Shown here in pieces: positions 48,517 through 62,030 of a stretch of 64,000 nucleotides of DNA. Within the stretch, counting starts at the first letter, position 1. Each line of letters opens with the position of its first letter. Both the position numbers and the translations under genes were made by a program. This stretch comes from Diphasiastrum complanatum (taxonomy: Eukaryota; Streptophyta; Lycopodiopsida; Lycopodiales; Lycopodiaceae), in assembly GCA_029204225.1 (NCBI GenBank), contig CM055093.1:26550066-26614065 (forward strand), in the 5' to 3' direction. The notes under the pieces were generated by a model, which saw nothing but the letters and a program-made list of their open reading frames with translations, did no database searches and was not told where the DNA came from.

Positions 48517-49261
48517 CTACCTAAGGTTACCATGCATTTTGATCCATCTAAGTGGAAAAGTTTCATCAATCTTGAGCTAGAAATTGTCAAGGCCCATTTT
48601 CCTAGCTATCTTGTTCAATTTTGGATCAAAAGAGATCAAAAGGACATTGATTGGGTCTGACCTGGTACTGTACGGAATCAGGTGCTCAGACACGTGTGAG
48701 GAACATCCAATTTCAGTTTGGGAGTTCTCTTTCATGTTTGATCCAAAAATCTTGCTAGATAGCTTGTTTTGAAGCTATTTTTGTCTAGTTTCTGATGCAA
48801 TCAGTTTCATTCCATTTGGTTGAGCCAATCAAAAGTTATAAGCTTTTGAAGAGGGTTAGGTAGGGCACCTAGACCTGGGTGGACACATTTGGTTTGGTCA
48901 AAAGATTGCTTGTTTGATCCAAAATCACAGTTGAATGCTTACCAATCTCATCTATATGTGATCTAGGCACTGTTTTGAGATCTTAGCCATTTTGTTTCAT
49001 GCAATATCATTGTATTTGAGTCAAATTTGGTTTCTTAGTGTATTTCACACGTGCTAAGAGTGTTTGATCCTAAATTTGCCCATACTCCATCATTTGATGT
49101 GAAGTAGATCTAGTTTTGGAGAGATTGAGATAGCTAGTGAGAATCATCTCACAGTTTGTTGCAAGATCTTGCATAGGAGATGGTAGCACACCATTATTGG
49201 ATCCTATAGTGAGAGAGAAGCAACATTTTTTGTTCATCACTTTTATTTATCTCCACTTTAC
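48517..49261 (+). other. K3 5' leader
   Basis: Non-coding, 745 bp between the PBS and the ORF. It carries further CACGTGTG words near 48690. Confidence 0.6.
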
Positions 49262-51835
49262 ATGACTTCAATGAGTTCATACTTGTTGCAACCAAGTGAG
49301 AGATTGTCTACTTCCAATTATTCAATATGGAAGTTGAGGATGGAGTCCATCTTGATACTCCAAGATGTGATGGACATTGTACTTGGGATTGAGGAGGAGC
49401 CTCAAGTCCTTCAAGAAGTACAAAAATACAAGAAGAGAGCTAGGATGGCTCTCCACTACATTAAGATGAATGTCTCTAATGAGATATTGAGGGAGATTGG
49501 TGATTGTTCTACATCCAAGGAAGCTTGGGATTGTCTCAAGTCCATCTATGAGGCTAAGAACACCTCTAGGCTCCTCACTCTTAGAAATCAAATATTCCAA
49601 AGTAGTCAAAAGAGTGATGAGAGTGCATCTAATTATGTTTTGAGAGTCAAGGATATTCATAGAGAGCTTGCATGTATTGGTGACTCAATCAATCAAAGTG
49701 AGCTAGTACAAGTCATTCTCAATGGGTTGAGAGATGAATATGACAACCTTGTCCAATCATATGCTATTAAGGAGGAGCTACCAAGTTTGGAGGCCCTTCA
49801 AAGTGTGCTTATTTCTGAAGAATCAAGACAAGAGTACAAACTCTTGAGGATGGACAAGCTATCACTCAATCATGATGATGGCAAAGTTCTATTTGCCAAG
49901 CACAAAGAGAGGAGTAAGAAGCAACACCATCATTTCTCTAATGACAAAGCTAAAGACCAAGATGGAGAGGAGGAGGATACCTCTCATGCTTCTAATTCAA
50001 ATCTCAAGAAGAAGATGATCAAGTGCTTTTATTGTGGCAAGAAAGGCCATTATGCCACCAATTGCTTCAAGAAGAAGAATCAACTCAATCAAGCCAACAT
50101 CACCAATGAGAAAGAAGACTATATTGCAAGTGATGGAGAAGGCTCTCTTTTGGCATCAAGCTTCTCCTCTTCCACCTTCAACAAGGATGACTCATGGTAT
50201 ATTGATAGTGGAGCATCTTCACATATGTGTGGCTCCAAGCACTTTTTTTCATCTATTATGCCTTATGATGGAGTCAAGAAGACCATATACTTTGCAAGTA
50301 AGCATGAGTGCAATATTGAAGGAGTAGGGATTATTCCCTTGAAGCTTGCATCTTCTAAAGATCTCTTTCTCAACAATGTTCTTTTTGTCCCAAAGCTTAC
50401 AAAGAACATCTTAAGTGTTGGCCAACTTCTTGATAGTGGCTTTGATGTCAATTTCAATATTGACAATTGTGTGATTAAGAAGGATGGTGAGATCCTTGCA
50501 TATGGATCAAGATTTGAAGGCATCTACAAATTTGATCCAAGTGAGAGTGAAAACTCTCTTGATGTTTCTTATATTTCCAATATTTCAAAGGAGGAGGATT
50601 ACACAAGATGCACATATCTTCTCTCTTCAAGTATTATGGTGTATGATTATTCCTTATTATTCAAAGCATATGTTGAGAAGAAATTCTCATTGAAGATCAA
50701 AGCTTTGAGGAGTATTGGAGCTCTTGAAGGAATAGCACCATATGAAGTTTTATTCAAGATGAAGCCTAAGGTTGATCACCTTAGTGAACTTGGTAGTGCT
50801 TGCTTTGCATATATTCCCTTGGAAACAAGAAGGAAGGATGATCCAAGCTCATGGATCATGATTGGATACTCATCCATCAAGGAGGCCTTTAGTGTCTTTA
50901 CACTCTCTATTTCAAATGTGATGGTGAATAGAGATGTCATATTGCATGAAGATTCAATCTTGGAAGTGGCCGAGATCAAGGCTTCTCAAGAAGCATCACA
51001 AGTTATCCTTTTTGAAGGTATTCAAGTTATGATGGGGCCAATGTGTGAGGAGGAGTTTCTTCTTCATATGATTTCAAGAAGATCTTCAAGATGCATGGCC
51101 GAGTCTTTATGGCTCACCTTACATGGCAAAGAGGGGCATCTTTCATGTTGTATCTACTACAACACATTCATATATGCTTCTCTTCCTTTGCTTGAAATGC
51201 TATCCTGCTTCATTGAATTTTTTGGATCTCAAAGTTCAAGAAAAGCTATACTAGTTATGTATGATGCTTATGGTATGGACATGTTTCTTGTCATTATTGA
51301 CTTAGATGTGTGTCCAATACTTTTTGAAAGCAAGATATTGTATTGTCAAAAGTATACTCTTGGTTCTAGTAAGAACAAGATTGAGCTTGGTACTCACTTT
51401 TTTGAAAATCATGTTTTCACATGTTTTGAGGCAAATTGTAAACTCCTCTTGAGATTAAGTGAAGCATCCAAAGTGGACACTTACATCCTTGAGAGAGTAA
51501 CTAGCCTAAAAAAGATCAAGATAGTCTTTGATATCAAGATTAGATCCATCATGGATATAGTTCATTGTATGTGGACTAGTCAAGCTAGAAAGCATAATCT
51601 TGATAATCATCATTGTTTCACATCTTATGATCTTGATCTCCATGATCCTTATGAGGCTTGGAAGCCTCAGATTTCTCTATTTATGGTGCATCCATCATGC
51701 AAGTGGAACTTTCAAGGCAAAAATCATCATCAAGCATGGAGGAAGCCCATGATAATAGTGGCATATTGGTGGAGCACTCTTCAAAGGCATTGGCAAGAGA
51801 TCTCTACCAAAGAGATCTTATCATGGATATGGTGA
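49262..51835 (+). CDS. K3 Gag-protease ORF with RT-less C-terminus
   Basis: 857 codons; the track start at 49262 is ATG, in a clean leader. Residues about 1-230 are copia Gag (UBN2-like; NYSIWKLRMESILILQDVMD, WDCLKSIYEA). A CCHC knuckle CFYCGKKGHYATNC follows at about 255-270, then protease WYIDSGASSHMCGSK near 312 and the NILSVGQLLDSGF segment. Only a fragment of integrase remains (ALEGIAPYEVLFKMKPKVDH). Residues about 590-857 have no recognised domain, and neither YVDD nor RNase H motifs occur. The frame is unbroken, as expected if the product still packages RNA in trans-complemented particles. The C-terminal part may be a read-through of rearranged sequence. Confidence 0.85.
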   Translation: MTSMSSYLLQPSERLSTSNYSIWKLRMESILILQDVMDIVLGIEEEPQVLQEVQKYKKRARMALHYIKMNVSNEILREIGDCSTSKEAWDCLKSIYEAKNTSRLLTLRNQIFQSSQKSDESASNYVLRVKDIHRELACIGDSINQSELVQVILNGLRDEYDNLVQSYAIKEELPSLEALQSVLISEESRQEYKLLRMDKLSLNHDDGKVLFAKHKERSKKQHHHFSNDKAKDQDGEEEDTSHASNSNLKKKMIKCFYCGKKGHYATNCFKKKNQLNQANITNEKEDYIASDGEGSLLASSFSSSTFNKDDSWYIDSGASSHMCGSKHFFSSIMPYDGVKKTIYFASKHECNIEGVGIIPLKLASSKDLFLNNVLFVPKLTKNILSVGQLLDSGFDVNFNIDNCVIKKDGEILAYGSRFEGIYKFDPSESENSLDVSYISNISKEEDYTRCTYLLSSSIMVYDYSLLFKAYVEKKFSLKIKALRSIGALEGIAPYEVLFKMKPKVDHLSELGSACFAYIPLETRRKDDPSSWIMIGYSSIKEAFSVFTLSISNVMVNRDVILHEDSILEVAEIKASQEASQVILFEGIQVMMGPMCEEEFLLHMISRRSSRCMAESLWLTLHGKEGHLSCCIYYNTFIYASLPLLEMLSCFIEFFGSQSSRKAILVMYDAYGMDMFLVIIDLDVCPILFESKILYCQKYTLGSSKNKIELGTHFFENHVFTCFEANCKLLLRLSEASKVDTYILERVTSLKKIKIVFDIKIRSIMDIVHCMWTSQARKHNLDNHHCFTSYDLDLHDPYEAWKPQISLFMVHPSCKWNFQGKNHHQAWRKPMIIVAYWWSTLQRHWQEISTKEILSWIW

Positions 51836-51949
51836 GGGTGCTGCTATGATGGATCCCTTGGCTGATCTTCACTTCTTATGCATACCAAAGGATCCACTCA
51901 AAAAGATTTACAAACTTCTCAAGTGATCTAGTACCTTTCCAAGCTACTT

Positions 51950-51961
51950 TTTGAGGAGGAG
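51950..51961 (+). other. K3 polypurine tract
   Basis: TTGAGGAGGAG ends directly before the 3' LTR. Confidence 0.75.
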
Positions 51962-52770
51962 TGTGAGAAATTGGCAAAAATCTAGCTTGGTATTTTTTAT
52001 GATAGAAGTTTGTAAGTGAATCTCACATGTGTGGAGGATGTTCCCACGTGTGGAGAATTGTAAAGTAAATCAAAATGTTTGATATAGGGGTCTCATAGAA
52101 TTTCATAGTCAAGCATTTAGGTGTAGGATGTTGATAGGGTCAAATTTGGCATAGATGGCACATTATCCATTTCCACTTGTAATGCCAATATTGAGCCAAA
52201 CTTGTGCCAATTAGAGTGTAGACAAGTGTCATGCTTTTGTTTGATGAAGCTTAAGAGGTCCAATAGGATTTAGAGGTGGAACCTTGTGAGGTCCAATAGA
52301 AAATTGAGGTGTGCTTGAATATAGTCCAATAGAATTTAGAGGTGCATGGATCAATGGTCCAATAGGATTAAGAGGTGGAAAAGTGTGATCCAATCATAGT
52401 TAAGCATAGTGGTAGCTCATGAATCTATTAGTATCATTGTACTCCTCCTTTTGGATCTAATTGATTTTGAGATTGAGTGGATTTTGAGTGTCATTGAATT
52501 TCTAGCTTTCTCTCTCTACCCGAGAGCTCTTGATGGTTTTTCTCTCTCTACCCGAGGAGAGCAGCTTGTTTTTACTTAGAATACTTTTGGAACACTTCCC
52601 ACACGTGTGAGTGAGAGTTGGAAGTGATTGAATGCATGTAGTAGTGTGTTTTTGCCATAGAATCAAAGATAGATCTTGAATCTCAATCTAGTCTTGATCT
52701 TGGTGCATCTACACACCTTAGGAGATCACAAGTACATGTAGTGGACAATCCACACGTGTGAAATTCAACA
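51962..52770 (+). repeat. K3 3' LTR
   Basis: 809 bp, apparently identical to the 5' LTR. It is followed by TGTAT (52771-52775). Confidence 0.93.
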
Positions 52771-53502
<732 letters not shown>

Positions 53503-53767
53503 TTCAAAAAAGGAGATTCAGAATAGGAGGTATAGCATCTTCCTCAAGATCGATTTTTGCATATATGTACACCGTTATTGATTGAAGGCCCTCAATGCTC
53601 TCTAATTGTTGTATCGTAGTCTTTGTTATTCTCTGAAGATTCAGGCAGAAGGCTTCAGACTTGATATCTCTAGAACTGCTTGCTTCCAACCATCCCTATA
53701 GGAGATCTTCCTTGGAGTTGTTATCCGTGGCTAATTGTTCAAGACCAGGACTGAGAGATTAGGTGAG

Positions 53768-55500
<1,733 letters not shown>

Positions 55501-55800
55501 TCACTTCGCCTCATATCCAGGTATGTGAATATAGGAGGTAATAACAATAAACTTTCCACTAGTTTCTGGTAATCTTTTGTAGAAAGTTTCACACCTTTCT
55601 GCAAGAATATCAGTTCTTTGAGAGGAACCTTCGCCTAAACCTTCACCCAAAAAAACTATAAAAAGTGAACGTTCTCTAAGTTTATGATAACCTTTTGTAT
55701 GAAAAGTTTGCTTTTTTGCAAGAATATTAGTTCTCGACAGAAAACCTTCTCTCGTCTTTTTCATGCTTCTAAATATAGAAATATATCGGCTATGAATCAA
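55501..55800 (-). other. Small ORF with internal duplication, unknown
   Basis: 99 codons on minus. Two diverged copies of a segment of about 26 residues (GFLSRTNILAKKQTF... and GSSQRTDILAERCET...) lie in tandem. I recognise no family. It may be a decayed repeat rather than a gene. Confidence 0.3.
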
Positions 55801-56124
55801 ACGAGAAGAAAAAATAAAGGTTCCTTGAGATGTTGAGCATTTTTTTGTGAAAAAATGACACTTATTTTGCTTAGAATCTTTATATCTCTCTATTAACTTT
55901 CACTTCCAAAAAAAAAAAATAGGAAGAAGAAGAAGTGGGACAGTCAAATATTTTCATGATACATCAAGTCACCTATTGTTCAGGCTTATACAAATCAAGA
56001 CAACTTTGATTAGAGAAAGATAATAACTAAAGACTACGATAACCGACAAAAGTGAACTAGTGAGATGCACAAGAAAAAGACATGAAACTGATTAGGGTTT
56101 CATATATTTCTCAACTTAAAGATA

Positions 56125-56514
56125 TTGCAAAAGGAAAAAATGGAATGCTACAAGAGTACTTGCAGACCCAATATCGCCATCACGCGAGCACCTTCCTCTC
56201 CCCCCACTGACTCTACTCATGTCTCGCATCGCAGCGATATCAGCCTCACAGTTTCCAATATCGGCATCACGCGAGAGAACTCATCTTTCTCTGGTACTGT
56301 ACTGCTATCCTCGCGTCATAGAGATATCCATCTGCACCTCCCAGTATCGCCATCGAAACTATCCGAGACCATACCAGAAGAATTGTTCAACATGATGGTG
56401 GATTTTGATCATCCCATTCCTTCAAAGATTGTAATGGAATATTATTATATTGGCCTACTCGACAAGATCAAAGTTGGTATACATCTTATACATCACCTAC
56501 AGAACTCTGTATAG
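56125..56514 (+). other. Unknown ORF, 129 codons
   Basis: Ser/Thr/Pro-rich N-terminus, then ETIPEELFNMMVDFDHPIPS and VMEYYYIGLLDKIKV. AATATCGCCATCACGCGAG-like words recur three times. No domain; possibly a retroelement gag relic. Confidence 0.3.
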
Positions 56515-56739
56515 ATGCCAACAACATTGAAGTCCACTTAAGGAAAGCAAAGTTAAACAAAGTTTCTTGAGTTATGGCATCATCAGACGAAGAACCAGAG
56601 CAAAGATCACTTATGTCAGATGATTGTGCAAATCAAGAAGACACAAAATCAAAACAAAGTGATGAAGATGAGCCAATAAGACCAATGTTAAAACTGTCAA
56701 ATTCTAACCATTTGATCTAAGTTTATTTGTACATACCTT

Positions 56740-56780
56740 GATCCCACACGTGTGGAGCCTATTCCCACGTGTGGATGGTT
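56740..56780. repeat. CACACGTGTGG pair, diverged copia LTR fragment
   Basis: CCCACACGTGTGGAGCC and CCCACGTGTGGATGG occur 20 bp apart, echoing the K3 LTR words. It is probably a relic of a related LTR. Confidence 0.4.
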
Positions 56781-57300
56781 GTCATAATCATCAGTGAGTT
56801 CATCATTTTTGTCATAAGATAAAGCATGACTAACATGAATAAGTTTTTCTCCAATAGGATTTGGAATCGGATCAATAGATATACATGCCACATTCATCAT
56901 GTTGATTGAGAAGGCGATAGGTGTATCCAAAGTACGATTAGAAATTGGAATGTCGCTCAACTCTGAATTGTTATCATCCTAGTGTACAATCCACAGTTGC
57001 AAGAGCTTGATTCCATCAAAGCCGGCACAAAACAGCGGTTCTTGGTGGACATTTGGTTCTATCTTGGTCATTCTCTCAACTAACACTTCTTTAGCTTAAG
57101 GCACCAACTTTTGAAATTCTCCCAATGTAATATTCATCTTGCTAGATAGAATATTCATGATCAATTCGATTAGCTTCAGCTCAGTCTTGACCTCTTCCAA
57201 CTCTTCATTCCTCTAGGTTAGGTCTGTTCAAATAGAATCATATTTTGCTCCGAGCTTCCTCGAGACTTTCTCCAGGCTGACAAAATGTTGAATGGCTGCC

Positions 57301-57428
57301 TGTGTGTCTGACAACAACGTGCCAAAAGTCTTCAAGTATAGTTCTTCATCCAGGACTGACAACTTGTGTGTCTGACAGCAACGTGTCAAAAGTCTTCAAG
57401 TATAATTCTTCATCCAAGACTGGTGCGT
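57301..57428. repeat. 64-bp tandem duplication
   Basis: TGTGTGTCTGACA(A/G)CAACGTG...TTCATCCA(G/A)GACTG occurs twice, with about four differences. Confidence 0.85.
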
Positions 57429-57441
57429 CGACATCACTTTC

Positions 57442-57723
57442 CTACTGAATATCAAAGATTTCTTCATCTTCCTTTGCTGGCTCTTGTTGGATATCTTCTT
57501 GGATTTGCTCATGCTTAGGAATAATCTTTATTTCTTCCTCTTCTTTAGCTTCTCGGCTCCTTTCTACACTGGAAAGCGGCTTATACTGGGATGATGGAGA
57601 AGACATCCTCACTGAGCTTCCTTGTTGTTGGCTTGATGATGATGATGCAATTTCGGTGGTGGTCGTCTTTGATGTTTTCATTTGTAAATCACCCTCAATT
57701 GAAGGGGCTAATTCTAGCAGCAC
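57442..57723 (-). pseudogene. Charged low-complexity ORF, possible transposon ORF part
   Basis: 93 codons on minus, Ser/Gln then Glu/Lys rich (REAKEEEEIKIIPKHEQIQE). It lies downstream, on the same strand, of the ORF at 57908-58324 and may be a later part of the same decayed reading frame. No domain. Confidence 0.35.
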
Positions 57724-57907
57724 CAGTGCAATTCTGATATCTTCCTACACAGTCAGAACACCAGCATACATACACAGAATACCAAACTGCAATCCGATCT
57801 TGGAAAATTGATTACTCTTTACTAATTTACAGAATTGCTTAAAAGCAATCTGTCCGAAGGCAATGGGTTCTCCATTTAAGGCTCTCAGCAGGTATCCCAT
57901 CTTTGTA

Positions 57908-58324
57908 TTAGAAAATGGTGTACTCTTGCTCTAGTAAAAATATGGAAGCAAGAGCGAATCGCACGAAGCTCTTGAGATTGGGATCTCTTGTATACGAAAG
58001 CTTATATCCCCTTTTCTCCAGATAATCTTCCTCTTGAAAAACTCCACTCCTAGTGATGAAGTCGGGCTTAGTGACAGGAATACTGCCGTCCATAGGCAAA
58101 TCTAAGGCTCGACAATAAAGTCTCTCTGTAATAACAATCTCTTGATTTTGGACAATGGTGGAAATATGTCCATCCTCTGTCTCGCTCAGATTTCGAATTA
58201 GCTCATGGCACACATCTGTAAAAACTACTGATGGATCAAATTGAAGGAGTCCTTCAAACCGTGCTTGTATGGCTAATGGCTGCAAAACCGGTAAAGATTG
58301 GTTTTGGATGCGTTTTGAACACAA
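57908..58324 (-). pseudogene. Unknown transposon-type ORF
   Basis: 138 codons on minus: LAIQARFEGLLQFDPSVVFT, VCHELIRNLSE, VITERLYCRALDLPMDGSIP and LKSFVRFALASIFLLEQEYT. The layout resembles the extra ORF found in some plant gypsy elements (plant transposon protein type), but I cannot assign a family. It may belong with G4 on the same strand. Confidence 0.4.
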
Positions 58325-58989
58325 TCGCCATGACGATAGTAATGAAAAACTAGCGATGGCAGTAGAGAGCTTTGATCGTAAAAGTTCACAAAATCAGAAA
58401 GCAAGTGTAATGAATAAGAGGTGGCGAAAAAATAGAAGTGTTTGAAGTTTTTGGTATATTGATGATATATCGACGGATTAGACAAGTATTTTAATGAAAG
58501 TGTTGATGGGGCAAGGTAGAAAGAAGAATGAGAACGTAGAAGAGAGTAGGAATATTAAGGAACAACTCTCTCATTCTAATCGGCTGCTAGGTGCAAAAAC
58601 AGTTTAATAGACAGCTTATGCTAAAGATAATTACAACTTTATGTGTTCTGATTGCCCAACAGGATCTTAAAAATTAATTCATACTCTAAAACAAGAGTAC
58701 AATCCACTGAAGAGATTAGAGATGGTTTGTGTGTGGTACTATTGAAATCAGATTCAATGTGAAGTATAGTTCTGAAACAAATGGAAGAGTAGTATGATAT
58801 CACGAGTTCCTCAGGTGTCAAAGACATCCATCGTCTGATCGAAAACTGAGGAGTCATAACGTCCATATTTTGATCAGAGTGAGTATACAAGCGCGATCAA
58901 ACAACAATGAAATAGCTCGATATTTATGAGTATTGAAATACAAAAATAAATAATATACACAATCCATGAAACAATGTATATGATGTTGG

Positions 58990-59590
58990 TAGCGAAGACT
59001 GTCGCTTTTTTTGTTAAAACAAATGAGGGAAAAAAAATACATGAGCGAAAAATGCGAAGGTGTCGGGTTTTTTTGCATATTTCCAATATGATGTCGATAT
59101 GAAAACATGATGGAAACGAAGGAATGTAACAAAATGATATGCAACATTTTAGCGAAATATTATTTTAGCAAATTTCCCGAAGGTCAAAGATGGAACAAAA
59201 GCAAACCCCGAAAAATGCGAAGGTTGGAGTGTCGCAATTTCCGTGTTCCCAACAAAGGTGGATTTGTATTTTTCGAAAGGAATGACATGAAGCAAAGGTG
59301 TCGCATGTTCACACAAATGAAGCAAAAAGTATCAATGTAGCGAAGTGGTCACCTTTTCGCACATTTTGCGAAGGTGAAGGATTGACAAAAAGTGTCGATT
59401 GGATGAAATGTGAACAATGTAGGACATTTCGTTACAACATACGGGCCAAAAATGCGAAGGTGCAAGTGTCGCAAATTTCGCAAACTTTAGTAGAAATTAT
59501 TGGACCAAAGGTGACGGGTTTTTCAAATTGGATGAAATGTGAATAGTATCAAAAATTTTGCATGTTTCGCAAAAAACTGAACTTGCCATA
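58990..59590. repeat. Dispersed GCGAAGGTG/GTGTCGCA repeat field
   Basis: AAAATGCGAAGGTG recurs at about 59049, 59214 and 59450, with GTGTCGCA or GTGTCGGG nearby and an inverted pair at 59350-59380 (CACCTTTTCGCACATTTTGC then GAAGGTG). It lies just 3' of G4 and could be its LTR or an independent repeat. Confidence 0.5.
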
Positions 59591-59601
59591 TTCATCAAAA
59601 A

Positions 59602-60135
59602 TTAGTCATAGTAGCGCTTCACTCTCGAGCCATTTACTCGAGTATCAAGTAAATGTCCTTCAAGATCAGCTAACTGAAGTGATCCATTGTTAAAAACTTC
59701 TATGACTTTGTAAGGTCCCATCCATCTGGTATGTAATTTTCCAGGAAACAACATGTGTCTGTTATCATACAGAAGCTTGTAGTCCCCTCGTTTCATTTTT
59801 ATTTTTTTAATAGATTGATGGAAAATTTCTTTTCTTTTATTCTGAACTCGTTCAGTCTCAATTAATGAAAGATGACGATCCTCCTCCAGTTGCGTCAAAG
59901 CTATCATCCGCTTCCAGAGACTATCATGTTCATCCATTCGCTCTTCATTACTAATGCAAAAAGTCGGAACTTCGAATTCTATTGGTAATATGGGATGCAT
60001 TCTATACACAAGATAGTATGGAGTCTGCCTAGTTGTAATTTTTTTAGCAGTTTTATATGTCCATAAGATAGATGGTAACTTCTGATTCCAATTAGAAGAA
60101 TGCGTTTCCGTTACTTTATTCAGAATTTTGCACAA
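59602..60135 (-). pseudogene. G4 integrase C-terminal part
   Basis: Open minus frame: LPSILWTYKTAKKITTRQTP, YYLVYRMHPILPIEFEVPTF and the C-terminal domain GPYKVIEVFNNGSLQLADLE ending NGSRVKRYYD. A preceding frame (60347-60120) holds IITRYGCIGEP and PLHIAKPLHIVRK-like eroded core sequence. There is no chromodomain, unlike G1-G3. Confidence 0.82.
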
Positions 60136-60559
60136 AATTCAGTTTGCCTGTTCCGTAAGCCCATTCGCTTTCGGACTATATGGAGTGGTTTGGCGATGTG
60201 TAACGGAGAAGTATGACAACATAGCCTCGATGGCCTGATTAAGGAATTGGGTTCCCCTATACATCCATAACGGGTGATAATGTTCTGGAATGAAAACTTT
60301 GCTACAGTTTTAGCATCGTTTTTAATTGTGGCTTCGGCTTTTACCATCTTGGTAGCATAGTTCGTAGCAACAAGAATGTAACATCGACGAGTTTTACGGT
60401 CGGGTAATCTATGTTTTGGTCATCTTTTTGACTAAGCACTACACCTATTGCAAATGATGATGTGTCTACATATACATGGAACGTTTTAGCCCATTTTGGA
60501 GGTCTAACTCCAGTCGCTTCTGCTAATGACCATTTTAACTTATCAAAAGCTTGCTGATG

Positions 60560-61431
60560 TTATTGTAACCAATAATACTCAACAGATTTTTTTAATAATC
60601 TTGTTAAAGGAGTTACTATTATGGCATAATCCTTAATTATCCTACGATAATATCCTACGTGTCCTAGAAATCCTCTAAGCTCTCGTAAATTGGTTGGTTC
60701 TAATAATTCTAAAATCATTTTTATTTTTTCGATGTCGGCTTGAATGTCGTCCTTCAAAATTTTATGTCCTAACAGAATGCCTTCTCTCATCCCAAAATAA
60801 CACTTGGCCAGATGCAATTTAAGAGATGTCTCTTGACATCTGCTCAATGTCTTCTCTAATGCGTCTAAATGAGATTTAGTTGACGAATAGACACAGAAGT
60901 TGTCCATGAAAATTTCTAAAAACTTTTGTAAAAAATTTTGAAAAATGTTCGTCATCATACGTTGGAATGTGGCAGGTGCATTACAGAGACCAAAGGGCAT
61001 TCGTGTATACGCGTACGTCCCCCAATCAGAGGTAAAAGTGGTCTTGGATCTATCTTCCTCAATAAAAACTTAATTATAACTTGAGAACCCGTCTAACGTT
61101 CATGACCAGCTACCTGGTCAAGAATAGTATCTGTATAAGGCAAAGGATGATAATCCTTTGCTGTAGCAAAATTTAGTTTCCTAAAATCTTGGCAAACTCT
61201 AATCTTGCCCGTCTTCTTCTTAGGTACTATAACTATTGGTGACACCCACTCACTACTTAGAACAGGATATATAATACCCACTCTAAGACATCTATCTAAT
61301 TCGTCTTTAACTAACAAGAAATACTTTGGATTTAATCTATATTGGCACTGCCTAACAGGTATTGTTCCCTGAATAAGATCTATTCTATGTTCTCCCCATT
61401 TAACTAGTATTCTTGTCAAATCATCCATCAA
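60560..61431 (-). pseudogene. G4 reverse transcriptase, inactivated
   Basis: Minus: WVSPIVIVPKKKTGKIRVCQ, DFRKLNFATAKDYHPLPYTD and ILDQVAGHE, then a break and MPFGLCNAPATFQRMMTNIF with FMDNFCVYS. The catalytic motif is normally FMDDF; here the second Asp is Asn. Thumb (LRELRGFLGHVGYYRRII) and connection remain. The frame break near 61010-61090 and the D-to-N change both argue for a dead copy. Confidence 0.85.
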
Positions 61432-61494
61432 CCAAGCAAATACGTTTTGATATTTCTGAAGAAGTGTAATATACTCTTCACGTTCCTGGTCGGA

Positions 61495-62007
61495 TCAGTT
61501 TTTATATAAATTCAAAATTTTATCTTTATTAATTTCTATTTCTACATAATCTGTCTTATCTACCATACCTTCGGTCAGGCTTGCTCTGGTTCCACCCAAA
61601 ACTTCCCTCGACTCGGATGATATCGGAATTTTCTCATCCTCGTCAATCTCATAGCATTCTATGAAATTGATCCAGGATTCAGTAGGTCCGCTCACCCCAT
61701 CTCAAAAGGTGACCCCCTATTGGACTGGTTGTGAGAATGCCTAGAAAAAATATTTGTTTGGTAGACCAATTTATAATAGCATCTGTCTGATATAAACATG
61801 GTCTTCCAAATAATATTAAAAATATGGTGGTGTATCTACTGGGTTTATGACAAAGAAATTCATAACGAACATCTCTGTCTCTATAACTACGCTAATACCC
61901 TTTAGCTCACCTACTGGTATGCATTTGGATGCATCTGCTAAATGGATTTCATGGTAAGTAATAAGCTGTATTTGTTTTTCTAGTCCTAATTCCTTAACCA
62001 TAACCAT
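61495..62007 (-). pseudogene. G4 protease-region relics
   Basis: Two minus frames: MVMVKELGLEKQIQLITYHE...GISVVIETEMFVMNFFVINP and a downstream acidic linker (SWINFIECYEIDEDEKIPIS). They lie just upstream of RT, where gypsy retropepsin belongs. The DTG motif is not visible. Confidence 0.5.
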
Positions 62008-62030
62008 TTTAAGTTCAGCCGCAATTTTCT

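Larger units (their letters stand above)
47696..52770 (+). mobile_element. Young non-autonomous Ty1/copia-like LTR retrotransposon K3
   Basis: Two 809-bp LTRs (47696-48504 and 51962-52770) appear identical by eye and begin TG and end CA. The PBS TGGTATCAGAGC follows at 48505, a polypurine tract (TTGAGGAGGAG) precedes the 3' LTR, and the TSD TGTAT flanks the element. One long ORF (49262-51835) gives Gag, a zinc knuckle, protease and a short integrase remnant, but no reverse transcriptase or RNase H. It must have moved recently using another element's enzymes. Confidence 0.93.
59602..62030 (-). mobile_element. Decayed Ty3/gypsy element G4 (non-chromovirus type)
   Basis: Minus order: protease-region relic (62007-61816), linker (61695-61495), RT in two frames (61431-60560) and integrase C-terminus (60347-59602). 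RNase H and most of the integrase core are missing or eroded. No LTR pair was found. Confidence 0.8.
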
